DNA from: Tyzzerella sp. An114
Lineage (GTDB): Bacteria; Bacillota; Clostridia; Lachnospirales; Anaerotignaceae
Direction of reading: 5' to 3'
DNA length: 64,000 nt
Assembly: GCF_002161055.1 (NCBI RefSeq)
Contig: NZ_NFLT01000007.1
Coordinates: forward strand, 1 to 64,000
Positions within the stretch are counted from its first letter, which is position 1. Each line of letters opens with the position of its first letter. The position numbers and the translations under genes are program-made. Under the pieces are notes generated by a model that was not told where the DNA came from, searched no databases, and saw nothing but the letters and a program-made list of their open reading frames with translations. Below are positions 39,213 to 47,681 of the stretch, piece by piece.

Positions 39213-39727
39213 TTATAATTTCAAACTTAATTATACCAATAATAGTTTTTTCAACAGTTCTTTTTGGTGCATCAAAAGGTATATCTATATATGAAACATT
39301 TATTGATGGTGCTAAAAAAGGAATATCAACAGTTTTTGATATTGCACCTACACTCATAGCTCTTATGACATCTGTTTATGTTCTTAGGGTTTCAGGTCTT
39401 CTTGATATAATTGCAAATTGTTTTAAACCTATAACAGAATTTACAGGTTTTCCATCGGAGCTTATACCTTTATGTCTTATGAGACTTGTATCATCATCAG
39501 CGGCAACAGGTCTTTTGACTGACATTTTTGGTACATATGGCCCTGATTCTTTTATGGGACGTCTTGCTTCTGTTATGATGAGTTGTACGGAGACTGTTTT
39601 TTATACTATGTCCCTTTATTTTTTACATGTTAATATAAGAAAAACAAGATATACTCTTGCAGGAGCTTTGATATCAAATCTTTTTGGCATTATAGCCGCT
39701 TTTTATGCTACAAAACTTCTTTTTTGA
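39200..39727 (+). CDS. spmB: Spore maturation protein B
   Basis: The 175-residue partner of SpmA has the same Gate-type fold. Helix pairs surround GAKKGISTVFDIAPTLIALM and the SELIPLCLMRLVSSSAATGLLTDIFGTYGPDSFMGRLASVMMSCTETVFY region. The start is ATG 39200 inside spmA, with GGGGGAAAG upstream. No terminator is obvious before the next gene, which has its own -10 element. Confidence 0.93.
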   Translation: MEKLIIISNLIIPIIVFSTVLFGASKGISIYETFIDGAKKGISTVFDIAPTLIALMTSVYVLRVSGLLDIIANCFKPITEFTGFPSELIPLCLMRLVSSSAATGLLTDIFGTYGPDSFMGRLASVMMSCTETVFYTMSLYFLHVNIRKTRYTLAGALISNLFGIIAAFYATKLLF

Positions 39728-39754
39728 AATTTAGAAAGCACACTTTTATTTTTT

Positions 39755-39763
39755 ATGCTATAA
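39755..39763 (+). promoter_or_regulatory. Extended -10 promoter of the FG-GAP-like lipoprotein gene
   Basis: TGC then TATAAT (39758-39763). No strong -35 element is visible. Predicted start about 36 bases before the ATG. Confidence 0.55.
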
Positions 39764-39805
39764 TCAGTATATAAATTTTACTCTATTTAGGGGTGCTGAT
39801 TATTT

Positions 39806-41152
39806 ATGCTAATGAAAAAACTACTTATTATATTGACTGCTGTATTTATGTTGACAGGATGTAATATAGGAGGAAATTCTGATGATGATACTTTTACTAT
39901 AAGTTTTGATGATAAAGAAAAGTATAAAGAACAGATATATAATCTTATGTATGATTACTACTGGAGATATGATGATACAACAGTAGAGTTCTTTTCATCT
40001 TCTGTGCCTGAAAATACAGATGAAAATATACCTGCTTTTGAGGCCTCTGATGATATAGGACTTAATCTTAAACGGTATGCAGGAGAAAGCTGTGTTGTTG
40101 CAACTTTAAACTTACAGCATTTTAATGGAGATTATGCCGGTAGAGGATATTACTATTTTAACAGTGGAAAACTTTCCGGTGCATACTATACATCATCTAA
40201 TGGTGATGATATTTACAGTTTTAACACAAGAAATGTATTTGTAAATTCACCAGCTTTTGAAGGTTATGAAAGCGATGAAAAAATGGCTGATTTTAAAGAA
40301 TATAGGTCTTTTGTAGAGTCCACAGGATTTTCCGATACTTCCCATAGTTCTGACGGAAAATTTATTGCACTTTCTGTAAATGGAAATTATATGCATATAT
40401 ATAAATATGCAAATGATAGACTTATAAAATACAAATCTGTGTATCTCACATCAGAAGGACTTGTTCCTCTTTCAGCAACATTTTTGGAAAATAACGGAGT
40501 TGTTTCTGGTGCTGCTGTAATTATGGGAGAGAGAATTGATGCTTCTGATGATGAAAGTGAAAATACATACACTGTATCAAAGAAAGTTGTATTTTTAAAT
40601 GACTCTTTTGGAAAAACCGGCGAGGAAATGCTTCTTGAAAACAGTAGTTGCAATTATATTTTTGAAGATGAAGGAAATCTTGCTATATTTGCTGGTGAAA
40701 ACATTGAATACTATCAAAAAAGTGAAACTGGCTGGGTGAAATTTGAACAGTATAGATTAGGTCACACTGCTAACCATGTTCATATTACAGACCTTGACGG
40801 CGATGGTACAAAAGAATATATTATGACAGATGGTTTTGACCTTTATATGTACAGAAAAAGCCTTATGGGATATATAAATATATGGCGCACTCATATAACA
40901 GTTGAAAACTATACTGGATACATATATTCAGGAGACCTTAATAATGATGGTATAAAAGAAATATATGTAAGTGATACTACTGGTACAGCTGTAAGGTATA
41001 TACTTTCAAAAACAGGACTTGTTACAAGTAATGAAGATATTGAATATGGAAATAATCTTTATCCAGCAGATTTTGACGGAGATGGAAAAGACGACTATAT
41101 AAAAATATTCTTTGGTGAAAATGTAAAACAATCTATGTGTATACAGCAGTGA
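39806..41152 (+). CDS. Lipoprotein with FG-GAP/VCBS-like calcium-motif repeats
   Basis: The 448-residue protein has a lipobox LTGC near residue 19. The C-terminal third carries three spaced Asp-rich motifs, DLDGDGTKEYIM, DLNNDGIKEIYV and DFDGDGKDDYIK, as in FG-GAP or VCBS beta-propeller blades, which bind calcium. The N-terminal part is a beta-rich domain with many Tyr. It is anchored outside the membrane, with unknown ligand. It is 21 bases upstream of tadA, but cotranscription is unproven. The start is ATG 39806 after AGGGGTG. Confidence 0.78.
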   Translation: MLMKKLLIILTAVFMLTGCNIGGNSDDDTFTISFDDKEKYKEQIYNLMYDYYWRYDDTTVEFFSSSVPENTDENIPAFEASDDIGLNLKRYAGESCVVATLNLQHFNGDYAGRGYYYFNSGKLSGAYYTSSNGDDIYSFNTRNVFVNSPAFEGYESDEKMADFKEYRSFVESTGFSDTSHSSDGKFIALSVNGNYMHIYKYANDRLIKYKSVYLTSEGLVPLSATFLENNGVVSGAAVIMGERIDASDDESENTYTVSKKVVFLNDSFGKTGEEMLLENSSCNYIFEDEGNLAIFAGENIEYYQKSETGWVKFEQYRLGHTANHVHITDLDGDGTKEYIMTDGFDLYMYRKSLMGYINIWRTHITVENYTGYIYSGDLNNDGIKEIYVSDTTGTAVRYILSKTGLVTSNEDIEYGNNLYPADFDGDGKDDYIKIFFGENVKQSMCIQQ

Positions 41153-41173
41153 TTTTGAGGTGTAATATAAATT

Positions 41174-41674
41174 ATGAATGATGAATACTATATGAGAGAG
41201 GCTCTTTTGGAGGCGGAAAAAGCCTTTCAGATAGATGAAGTGCCAATAGGGGCTGTTATGGTCAGAAATGGGGAAATAATAGCTAGAGGCTATAATAAAA
41301 GAAATACAATGAAAAATCCTCTTTGTCATGCTGAAATTGAGATTATAAATAAGTCTTCTGAAATTGTTGGAGACTGGAGACTTGAGGATTGTACTTTATA
41401 TGTCACTGTTGAGCCTTGTCCTATGTGTGCTGGTGCTATTGTTCAAGCTAGAATTCCTAGAGTTGTTTTTGGCACAAGAAATAAAAAAGCCGGCTGTGCT
41501 GGTTCTGTATTAGATGTGTTAAATGAGCCTATGCTTAATCATCAAGTTGATGTTACAGAGGGAGTTCTTTTGGAAGAATGTAGCAGTATTATGAGTACAT
41601 TTTTTAGAGAATTCAGAAAAAGAATGAAAGAAAAGAAAGAGAAGAAAGAAGATGAGAAATGTGGCTGTGTTTAA
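41174..41674 (+). CDS. tadA: tRNA-specific adenosine deaminase
   Basis: The 166-residue enzyme deaminates A34 to inosine in tRNA-Arg(ACG). It has the zinc and catalytic motif HAE (residues 52-54) and PCPMC (Cys82 and Cys85). The body ends like other TadA proteins near residue 150. A Lys/Glu-rich tail (KRMKEKKEKKEDEKCGCV) extends into the next gene, which starts 23 bases before the stop. The tRNA-Arg it would modify is not in the window. Confidence 0.96.
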   Translation: MNDEYYMREALLEAEKAFQIDEVPIGAVMVRNGEIIARGYNKRNTMKNPLCHAEIEIINKSSEIVGDWRLEDCTLYVTVEPCPMCAGAIVQARIPRVVFGTRNKKAGCAGSVLDVLNEPMLNHQVDVTEGVLLEECSSIMSTFFREFRKRMKEKKEKKEDEKCGCV

Positions 41675-42323
41675 TAGTATAGACTTTGAAAATTGGGAAA
41701 GAAAAGATTATTATAACTATTATATCAATTTCCTTAAATGTAGATACAGTATGACTGTAAATATTGATGTCACAGAGCTTCTTTCTGTATGTAAAGATAG
41801 AAATGTAAAGTTTTTTAATGCTTTTATGTATGCTATTTTAAAAACTGTAAATAGCCATAAAGAATTTAGAATGGCCAAAGACAAAGATGGTAATTTGGGA
41901 TATTGGGATTATGTTGTTCCAACATACACTATATTTCACAAAGATACAGAGACTTTCTCTGACATATGGAGTGAGTACAGTGATGATTTTTCTGTATTTT
42001 ATGATGAAACTTTGAAAGATATGGAAAAATATAAAGATGTCCATAAAATAAAGGCCAGAGAGGATTTTCCTCCTAATACTTGCCCTATATCATGTGTTCC
42101 ATGGATAACATTTTCAGGGTATAGTATAGATGCTCCTGTTGATGCTCCTATGCTTATTCCTGTTTTTACATTTGGAAAGTATTTTAATGAGAGTGAAAAA
42201 ATAAAAGTTCCTCTTGCTATGTATATTCATCATGCTGTTGCTGACGGTTTTCACACATCAAGGCTTTTTAATGATATACAATTATTGTGTGACAATAGCA
42301 GAGATTGGATATATAAAAGATAA
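41652..42323 (+). CDS. Chloramphenicol acetyltransferase-like acyltransferase
   Basis: The 223-residue protein matches the type A CAT family: FNSIDFENWERKDYYNYY near the start, an ISCVPWITFSGYS segment, and the active-site motif HHAVADGFH beginning at His193. Family members transfer acetyl from acetyl-CoA to a hydroxyl. The chromosomal setting, overlapping tadA by 23 bases, and the absence of mobile-element signs suggest a native acyltransferase. Resistance cannot be inferred from sequence. Start ATG 41652 is preceded by AAAGAAGA only, so translation is probably coupled to tadA. Confidence 0.85.
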   Translation: MRNVAVFNSIDFENWERKDYYNYYINFLKCRYSMTVNIDVTELLSVCKDRNVKFFNAFMYAILKTVNSHKEFRMAKDKDGNLGYWDYVVPTYTIFHKDTETFSDIWSEYSDDFSVFYDETLKDMEKYKDVHKIKAREDFPPNTCPISCVPWITFSGYSIDAPVDAPMLIPVFTFGKYFNESEKIKVPLAMYIHHAVADGFHTSRLFNDIQLLCDNSRDWIYKR

Positions 42324-42359
42324 TAATTCAATTTGTCAAAGACTGTAACATTAATTATG

Positions 42360-42388
42360 TTGACAGAAGGACTTAAAACAGTTATACT
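42360..42388 (+). promoter_or_regulatory. Promoter of the SRP RNA gene
   Basis: TTGACA (42360-42365), 17-base spacer, TATACT (42383-42388). The predicted start near 42395 lies just before the mature RNA. Confidence 0.9.
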
Positions 42389-42415
42389 TATTAGCGTTAC
42401 TAAAGTTTATAAAAT

Positions 42416-42681
42416 TTCTGTGCTAGCTGGGGAGGTAGCGGTGCCCTGTACTCTCAATCCGCTATAGAGAGGGTGATGCCTGCTCTAGGCTTTTTCAGGT
42501 GAGGGTCTGCCCTTTCAAGGTGGTGTTGAGGGCTGAGTCTTGTGCAACAGCAACCTGTGAACCGTGTCAGGTCCGGAAGGAAGCAGCACTAAGCAGCCCC
42601 TGTTGTGTGCCGCAAGGTCGCTTAGTCTGAGTCGCTGAGATTGGTTACGCCTGGTCTGAACTGTCAAAAGCAGGTGCACAG
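42416..42681 (+). ncRNA. ffs: Large-type signal recognition particle RNA (scRNA)
   Basis: The RNA of about 265 bases has the Bacillus-type form with Alu and S domains. The 5' part GGAGGTAGCGGTGCCCTGTA (42430-42449) is the Alu domain. The SRP54-binding hairpin GTCAGGTCCGGAAGGAAGCA lies around 42567-42586, and the 3' end CAGGTGCACA closes the long helix. With Ffh it targets nascent membrane and secreted proteins. The exact ends are approximate. A terminator follows at 42704. Confidence 0.95.
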
Positions 42682-42703
42682 ATTTTAAATATAAAAATTA
42701 TGT

Positions 42704-42742
42704 TGCCATACGTTTATGAGTTCATAGATGTATGGCATTTTT
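42704..42742 (+). terminator. Terminator after the SRP RNA gene
   Basis: TGCCATAC (42704-42711) pairs with GTATGGCA (42730-42737), the inner part pairs partly, and TTTTT follows. Confidence 0.85.
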
Positions 42743-42766
42743 CAAATTTAAAAGGAGGGTGTTTTT

Positions 42767-43612
42767 TTGGAGATTATAGAATTTATAAAGGCAATAATTC
42801 TTGGTATTGTTGAAGGTATAACAGAATGGCTTCCTATAAGTAGTACAGGTCATATGATACTTGTTGATGAATTCCTTGTACTTAACACAACAGATGCCTT
42901 TAAAGATATGTTTTTTGTTGTAATACAGCTGGGTGCTATTTTGGCTGTTGTTGTTATGTATTGGGGAAGGCTTATTCCTTTTTCATTTAAAGATGGTTTC
43001 CATTGGGATATGGATAAAATATCAATGTGGCTTAAAATACTTGTTGCCTCAATACCTGCGGGAGTTATAGGTATACTTTTTGATGATGTGTTTACAGCCC
43101 TTTTCTATAACTATGTTACTGTTGCAATTATGCTTATTATATTTGGTGTGCTTTTTATAGTTATTGAAAATAACAATAAAAATCAAAGACCAAGAGTTAG
43201 AAGTATAGAAAAGATAAATTATAAACTTGCTTTTGTTATAGGTGTTTTTCAGCTTATAGCGGCAGTATTTCCGGGAACATCTCGTTCCGGTGCAACAATA
43301 GTTGGTGCTCTTATGCTTGGAGTTTCAAGAACTGTTGCTGCTGAATTTACATTTTTCCTTGCAATACCTGCCATGTTTGGCGCTAGTGCTTTAAAAATGG
43401 TTAAATTTTTTATGGACGGTCAAGTTATGACAGGAAATGAAATAGGAATACTTTTGACAGGTATGGTTGTTGCTTTTATTGTTTCTATAATTGCAATACG
43501 TTTCCTTATGAGCTACATAAAGAAAAACGACTTTAAGGTTTTTGGTTGGTATAGAATTATACTTGGTATTATTGTACTTTTATATTTTGCATTTACAAAT
43601 TTTATGGCTTAA
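42767..43612 (+). CDS. uppP: Undecaprenyl-diphosphatase (BacA type)
   Basis: The 281-residue, roughly eight-helix membrane enzyme removes a phosphate from undecaprenyl diphosphate to recycle the carrier lipid. It has the signature EGITEWLPISSTGH (residues about 16-29) and the second motif FPGTSRSGATIVG. Bacitracin target protection is a family trait. The start is TTG 42767 with AAAGGAGGG upstream. It supports murG and tagO functions elsewhere in the window. It is monocistronic. Confidence 0.96.
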   Translation: MEIIEFIKAIILGIVEGITEWLPISSTGHMILVDEFLVLNTTDAFKDMFFVVIQLGAILAVVVMYWGRLIPFSFKDGFHWDMDKISMWLKILVASIPAGVIGILFDDVFTALFYNYVTVAIMLIIFGVLFIVIENNNKNQRPRVRSIEKINYKLAFVIGVFQLIAAVFPGTSRSGATIVGALMLGVSRTVAAEFTFFLAIPAMFGASALKMVKFFMDGQVMTGNEIGILLTGMVVAFIVSIIAIRFLMSYIKKNDFKVFGWYRIILGIIVLLYFAFTNFMA

Positions 43613-43645
43613 AAAAGTGCTGACTATTGTCAGCACTTTTTATTT
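43611..43645. terminator. Bidirectional terminator between uppP and the DUF362 gene
   Basis: AAAAAGTGCTGAC/GTCAGCACTTTTT with a TATT loop. Both strands carry T-rich tails. Confidence 0.92.
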
Positions 43646-43647
43646 TA

Positions 43648-44754
43648 TCATATTTTAATAAGTTCATATTCCTGAGTACCAAGACCAAGTTTTTCGGCAT
43701 GACTAAGCTGTGTTTTCCAGTTAGTTTCTGGGTGACTGTCACAGAAATGGTCACCATGAATATGTTCTGAAATATCAAGACGACTTCCTGGTGTTACAGG
43801 CTGATTATTTACAGCATCGGCACAAGCTCTATCTAAAGCTACTGGGTCGAAGGAAGCAAACATTCCAACATCAGGAACAATAGGTGTATCATTTTCAGCA
43901 TGACAATCGCAATAAGGAGAAACGTCTATAACAAGACTTATATGGAAGTTTGGACGATTTCTTATTACTGCCGCTGTGTATTCTGCCATTTTGCAGTTTA
44001 AAATGTCGTTTGACTCATCGTTTAATGTTTTTATTGCATCAACTGGACAGACACCTACACAACGTCCACAACCAAGACATTTATCTGTATTTATGGAGGC
44101 TTTTTTATCTGTTATTGTTATAGCACTGTGAGCACAATTTCTTATACATGAACCACAACCAATACATTTGCTTTCTTTTACGTAAGGTTTTCCGGCGTTA
44201 TGCATTTCCATTTTTCCTGCTCTTGAGCCACAGCCCATACCAAGATTTTTTATAGCTCCACCAAAACCTGTTGCTTCATGACCTTTAAAGTGATTTAAAG
44301 ATATAACAATATCTGCGTCCATTATTGCACGACCGATTTTTGCCTCTTTTACATATTCCCCGTCTGGAACTGGAACATAAGCTTCATCAGTTCCTTTAAG
44401 ACCGTCTGCAATTATAACATGACAGCCTGTTGAGAAAGGTGAATATCCGTTTTCGTAAGCTGCATCAATATGGTCAAGGGCGTTTTTACGTCTTCCAACA
44501 TAGAGAGTGTTACAATCTGTGAGGAAAGGTCTTCCTCCAAGGCTCTTTATAACATCAGCAACAGCCTTCGCATAGTTTGGACGAAGATATGCAAGATTTC
44601 CCGGTTCGCCAAAATGAATTTTTATTGCCACATACTTTTTGTCAAAATCTATTGTTTCTATTCCGGCGGACTTCATAAGTCTTTGGATTTTCTGGAGAAG
44701 ATTTTCTCTGAAAGTTGTGTGCATGTCAGTATAATAAACTTTTGCTTTTTCCAT
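43648..44754 (-). CDS. DUF362 protein with two 4Fe-4S ferredoxin motifs
   Basis: The 368-residue protein has a DUF362 domain (about 1-180, with KIHFGEPGNLAYLRP and ISLNHFKGHEATGFGGAIKNLGMG). Two clusters follow, CIGCGSCIRNCAHS and CLGCGRCVGVCPVD, each with the CxxCxxCxxxC pattern for a 4Fe-4S center. The C-terminal domain resumes DUF362. Family members are cytoplasmic and probably redox enzymes, but no reaction is established. I chose the ATG at 44754 because GGAGGG lies eight bases upstream and an upstream in-frame TTG would include it. A consensus promoter lies just upstream. Confidence 0.85.
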   Translation of the reverse strand: MEKAKVYYTDMHTTFRENLLQKIQRLMKSAGIETIDFDKKYVAIKIHFGEPGNLAYLRPNYAKAVADVIKSLGGRPFLTDCNTLYVGRRKNALDHIDAAYENGYSPFSTGCHVIIADGLKGTDEAYVPVPDGEYVKEAKIGRAIMDADIVISLNHFKGHEATGFGGAIKNLGMGCGSRAGKMEMHNAGKPYVKESKCIGCGSCIRNCAHSAITITDKKASINTDKCLGCGRCVGVCPVDAIKTLNDESNDILNCKMAEYTAAVIRNRPNFHISLVIDVSPYCDCHAENDTPIVPDVGMFASFDPVALDRACADAVNNQPVTPGSRLDISEHIHGDHFCDSHPETNWKTQLSHAEKLGLGTQEYELIKI

Positions 44755-44791
44755 TTTTATTCCCTCCAATTTTTTATTATGTTATTATATA

Positions 44792-44820
44792 ATTATAAAA
44801 TATTTAATATTCTTGGTCAA
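44792..44820 (-). promoter_or_regulatory. Promoter of the DUF362 gene
   Basis: On the minus strand TTGACC (44820-44815), 17-base spacer, TATAAT (44797-44792). It ends 17 bases before the divergent MBL gene's start codon at 44838. Confidence 0.85.
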
Positions 44821-44837
44821 TGAAAGAGGGGTTAAAA

Positions 44838-45656
44838 TTGAGAATTAGAGTTCTTACTGATAATTATGTACCATACAGTACACCTTTTTGTGGTGAGCAT
44901 GGTGCTTCATATTTTGTAGAGGATAATGACGGTACAAAAATACTTATGGATATGGGAAAAACTGATGTTTTTATAAAAAATGCAGAGAAAATGGGTATTG
45001 ATGTTACTACTGCAAATAAAATAGTTTTTTCTCATGGTCATTATGACCACACTTGGGGACTTCAGCATTTTATAGATAAAATTAAAGATACAAAAAATAT
45101 GCCTGAAATGGTTGTACATCCCCTTTTATTTGATGAAAAAAATGAAGATGGAAGGGATATAGGTATAAATACAACTGTTGACGAGGTTAAAAAATATTTT
45201 AAACTCACAATGACAAGAGAACCTTATAAACTTAGCGAGAACATAACATATTTGGGAGAAATAAAGAGAAGATTTGATTTTGAAAATAAAAAACCTCTTG
45301 GTGAGACTGTTCATAATGGTGTAAAACATGATGACTTTATATATGATGACTCTGCTATGGTTTATAAAAATAGTGAGGGCATATATATAATAACAGGTTG
45401 TTCTCACAGCGGTATATGTAATATCGTTGAACAGGCTAAGGAGGTTTCAGATGAGGAAAATGTAATAGGTATAATTGGAGGTTTTCATCTTATACCTAAA
45501 AATGAACAGCTTTACAAAACAATAGAGTATCTTAAATCTTGTAATATAAAAGAATTTTATCCGGGACATTGTACTTCATATGATGCTAGATTTGAGATGA
45601 GTAAAAGCCTTGATGTTAGAGTTTTATCTGTTGGGTTGGATATTTCTTGTAATTAA
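44838..45656 (+). CDS. MBL-fold metallo-hydrolase
   Basis: The 272-residue protein belongs to the beta-lactamase-fold superfamily. It has the metal motif SHGHYDHTWG (near residue 60), then TGCSHSGICN (likely His ligand), GGFHLI and a final YPGHCTS. The pattern resembles the methyltransferase-linked group (7,8-dihydropterin-6-methyl ... synthase family in archaea). It is cytoplasmic and the substrate is unknown. Start: TTG 44838 with GAGGGG seven bases upstream. The in-frame ATG at 44820 lies before the site. It is divergent to the DUF362 gene, and the two may be functionally linked. Confidence 0.85.
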   Translation: MRIRVLTDNYVPYSTPFCGEHGASYFVEDNDGTKILMDMGKTDVFIKNAEKMGIDVTTANKIVFSHGHYDHTWGLQHFIDKIKDTKNMPEMVVHPLLFDEKNEDGRDIGINTTVDEVKKYFKLTMTREPYKLSENITYLGEIKRRFDFENKKPLGETVHNGVKHDDFIYDDSAMVYKNSEGIYIITGCSHSGICNIVEQAKEVSDEENVIGIIGGFHLIPKNEQLYKTIEYLKSCNIKEFYPGHCTSYDARFEMSKSLDVRVLSVGLDISCN

Positions 45657-45660
45657 ATGA

Positions 45661-45689
45661 TTGACAAATGTCCACCAGGTGTGTATAAT
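45661..45689 (+). promoter_or_regulatory. Consensus promoter of the T-box/trpB unit
   Basis: TTGACA (45661-45666), 17-base spacer, TATAAT (45684-45689), both perfect matches. Transcription should start near 45696. Confidence 0.93.
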
Positions 45690-45696
45690 AAAACAA

Positions 45697-45972
45697 ACCG
45701 ATGATTGAGAGTAGTAGATTTATCAAGCTGTCAAAGAGAGCCGATGATGATGGAAATTCGGTACAGTAGGATACTTTGAATGGACTTATGAGGGCAAGGG
45801 CGAAATTTTTTAAAGTAGTCTTTGACGGGAACTTCACCCGTTATAAAGGAAGTGCATTTTTTATAAAAAGATGTAGAGTGAGAGGATTTTTTTAAGAAAT
45901 CAAAAAGAGTGGTACCGCAGAGTTTTAGCCTTTGTCTCTTTAAATTTTAGAGACATGGGCTTTTTTTATTAC
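45697..45972 (+). promoter_or_regulatory. T-box riboswitch, tryptophan specifier (TGG)
   Basis: Stem I includes AGAGAGCC and the specifier loop GAATGGACT with codon TGG at 45781-45783. The T-box sequence GTGGTACCGCAG (45909-45920) can pair with the tRNA acceptor end. A terminator hairpin TGTCTCT/AGAGACA inside AGCC/GGCT ends in T7 (45960-45967). Uncharged tRNA-Trp should stabilise the antiterminator and allow trpB expression. Confidence 0.93.
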
Positions 45973-46019
45973 TGTGATATTTTTAGAAAAGTAAGTATAA
46001 GATGAGAGGAGAATTTATT

Positions 46020-47387
46020 ATGGCTAAAATTCCACATAGACTTTATTTATCAGAGGAGCAAATTCCTAAACAATGGTATAATCTTAGAGCAGATATGAAA
46101 GAACAACCAGACCCTCTTTTAAATCCTGCTACATTGAAACCTGTAACAATAGATGACCTTAAGCCTGTATTCTGCGAGGAGTTAGCAAAACAGGAGCTTG
46201 ATGGAACAACAAGATATATAGATATTCCAGAAGAAGTTCAGGAGATGTATAAAGTTTATCGTCCATCACCTCTTATAAGAGCATACAACCTTGAAAAAGC
46301 ATTGGATACACCGGCTAAAATATATTATAAATTTGAAGGAAATAACACATCAGGAAGTCACAAACTTAACTCTGCCATTGCACAGGCTTACTATGCAAAA
46401 AAAGAGGGGCTTACATCTGTGACAACTGAGACAGGTGCAGGACAGTGGGGAACAGCTCTCTCAGAGGCTTGTTCATACTTTGGTCTTGACCTTACTGTAT
46501 ATATGGTAAAGGGTTCATACATTCAGAAACCTTTCAGAAAAGCTGTTATACAGACATTTGGTGGAAATGTAATTGCCAGCCCTAGTGATACAACAGTTGC
46601 AGGAAGAAAAATTCTTGCAGAAAATCCAAATACAACAGGTAGCCTTGGCTGTGCTATTTCAGAGGCTGTTGAAACTGCAACAACAACACCTAATTGTCGT
46701 TATGTCTTAGGTTCTGTATTAAATCAGGTACTTTTACATCAATCTATAATTGGACTTGAAACAAAAATTGCTATGGAAATGCTTGGAGAGTATCCAGATG
46801 TTGTAATTGGTTGTGCTGGAGGCGGTTCAAACCTTGGTGGCCTTATAGGACCATTTATGCAGGATAAACTTACAGGAAAAGCAAATCCTAGAATTGTGGC
46901 TGTTGAGCCAGCTTCTTGTCCATCACTTACAAGGGGGAAATATGCTTATGACTTCTGTGACACAGGAAAAATGACACCTATGGCTAGAATGTATACTTTA
47001 GGTTCTGGATTTATACCTTCAGCAAACCATGCAGGTGGTCTCCGTTATCATGGTATGTCTCCTATACTTTCAAAACTTTATCATGACGGATATATGGAGG
47101 CTGTTTCATATGAGCAGACTAAAGTTTTTGAGGCTGCAACTCTCTTTGCTAAGAAAGAAACTATACTTCCAGCTCCAGAGTCTGCCCATGCCATAAAAGG
47201 TGCTATTGATGAAGCTCTTAAATGTAAAGAGACAGGTGAGGCTAAAACTATACTCTTTGGTCTCACAGGAACAGGATATTTTGATATGACAGCTTATGAA
47301 AGTTTTATGAATAAAACTATGACAGACTATATTCCAACTGATGAAGACCTTGAAAAAGGCTTTGCAAGTCTTCCAAAAATTGACTGA
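46020..47387 (+). CDS. trpB2: TrpB2-type tryptophan synthase beta-like enzyme
   Basis: The 455-residue PLP enzyme is of the long TrpB2 group: N-terminal KIPHRLYLSEEQIPKQWYNL, the PLP lysine in EGNNTSGSHKLNSA, ETGAGQWGTALS, and the glycine-rich GCAGGGSNLGGLIGP phosphate-binding loop. TrpB makes tryptophan from indole and serine. No trpA is adjacent, so it may salvage free indole. I set the ATG at 46020, with GAGAGGAG upstream, in preference to the upstream in-frame ATG at 46002. A Trp T-box controls it, so tRNA-Trp charging sets expression, which supports a role in tryptophan supply. Confidence 0.92.
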   Translation: MAKIPHRLYLSEEQIPKQWYNLRADMKEQPDPLLNPATLKPVTIDDLKPVFCEELAKQELDGTTRYIDIPEEVQEMYKVYRPSPLIRAYNLEKALDTPAKIYYKFEGNNTSGSHKLNSAIAQAYYAKKEGLTSVTTETGAGQWGTALSEACSYFGLDLTVYMVKGSYIQKPFRKAVIQTFGGNVIASPSDTTVAGRKILAENPNTTGSLGCAISEAVETATTTPNCRYVLGSVLNQVLLHQSIIGLETKIAMEMLGEYPDVVIGCAGGGSNLGGLIGPFMQDKLTGKANPRIVAVEPASCPSLTRGKYAYDFCDTGKMTPMARMYTLGSGFIPSANHAGGLRYHGMSPILSKLYHDGYMEAVSYEQTKVFEAATLFAKKETILPAPESAHAIKGAIDEALKCKETGEAKTILFGLTGTGYFDMTAYESFMNKTMTDYIPTDEDLEKGFASLPKID

Positions 47388-47390
47388 TAA

Positions 47391-47426
47391 TAAAAAGCGG
47401 TATTTTATACCGCTTTTATTTTTTTG
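47391..47426 (+). terminator. Terminator of trpB2
   Basis: AAAAAGCGGTA/TACCGCTTTT with a TTTTA loop, then T7 after one interruption. Confidence 0.9.
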
Positions 47427-47561
47427 TTTTTTTAGCATTTTTTTAACAAAGATAGAGTTTTTCGTTTGTAAAATATACAAAATTAACAGCAAAAAATTTG
47501 TTATAGTTTAAAAGTGCTAAAAATCTACATAGTATTTTTCGTAACTAATGTTTAAAAACTA

Positions 47562-47590
47562 TTGACAAATTATATACAATGTTGTATAAA
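47562..47590 (+). promoter_or_regulatory. Promoter of the decarboxylase operon
   Basis: TTGACA (47562-47567), 17-base spacer, TATAAA (47585-47590). Start near 47597, leaving a leader of about 85 bases. The rest of the gap between 47427 and 47681 is AT-rich without other visible features. Confidence 0.87.
47573..47588 (+). promoter_or_regulatory. Operator-like palindrome over the promoter spacer and -10
   Basis: TATACAA (47573-47579), TG, TTGTATA (47582-47588) is a perfect 16-base dyad. Its position between the -35 and -10 elements suggests repression. The half-sites resemble GntR-family operators, and a GntR regulator lies at 54776. Confidence 0.55.
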
Positions 47591-47681
47591 ATATTTATTA
47601 TGTATTGTTTTAAAAATAAACATTCATTAATTTTAAAAAATTGATTGTTAAAGATTTAGACAATGAAAAGGAGATGAGCTT

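Noticed and set aside
41652-42323. Mobile chloramphenicol-resistance gene
   Set aside because: No insertion sequence or transfer signs, base composition like neighbours, and it overlaps tadA. The activity is unproven.
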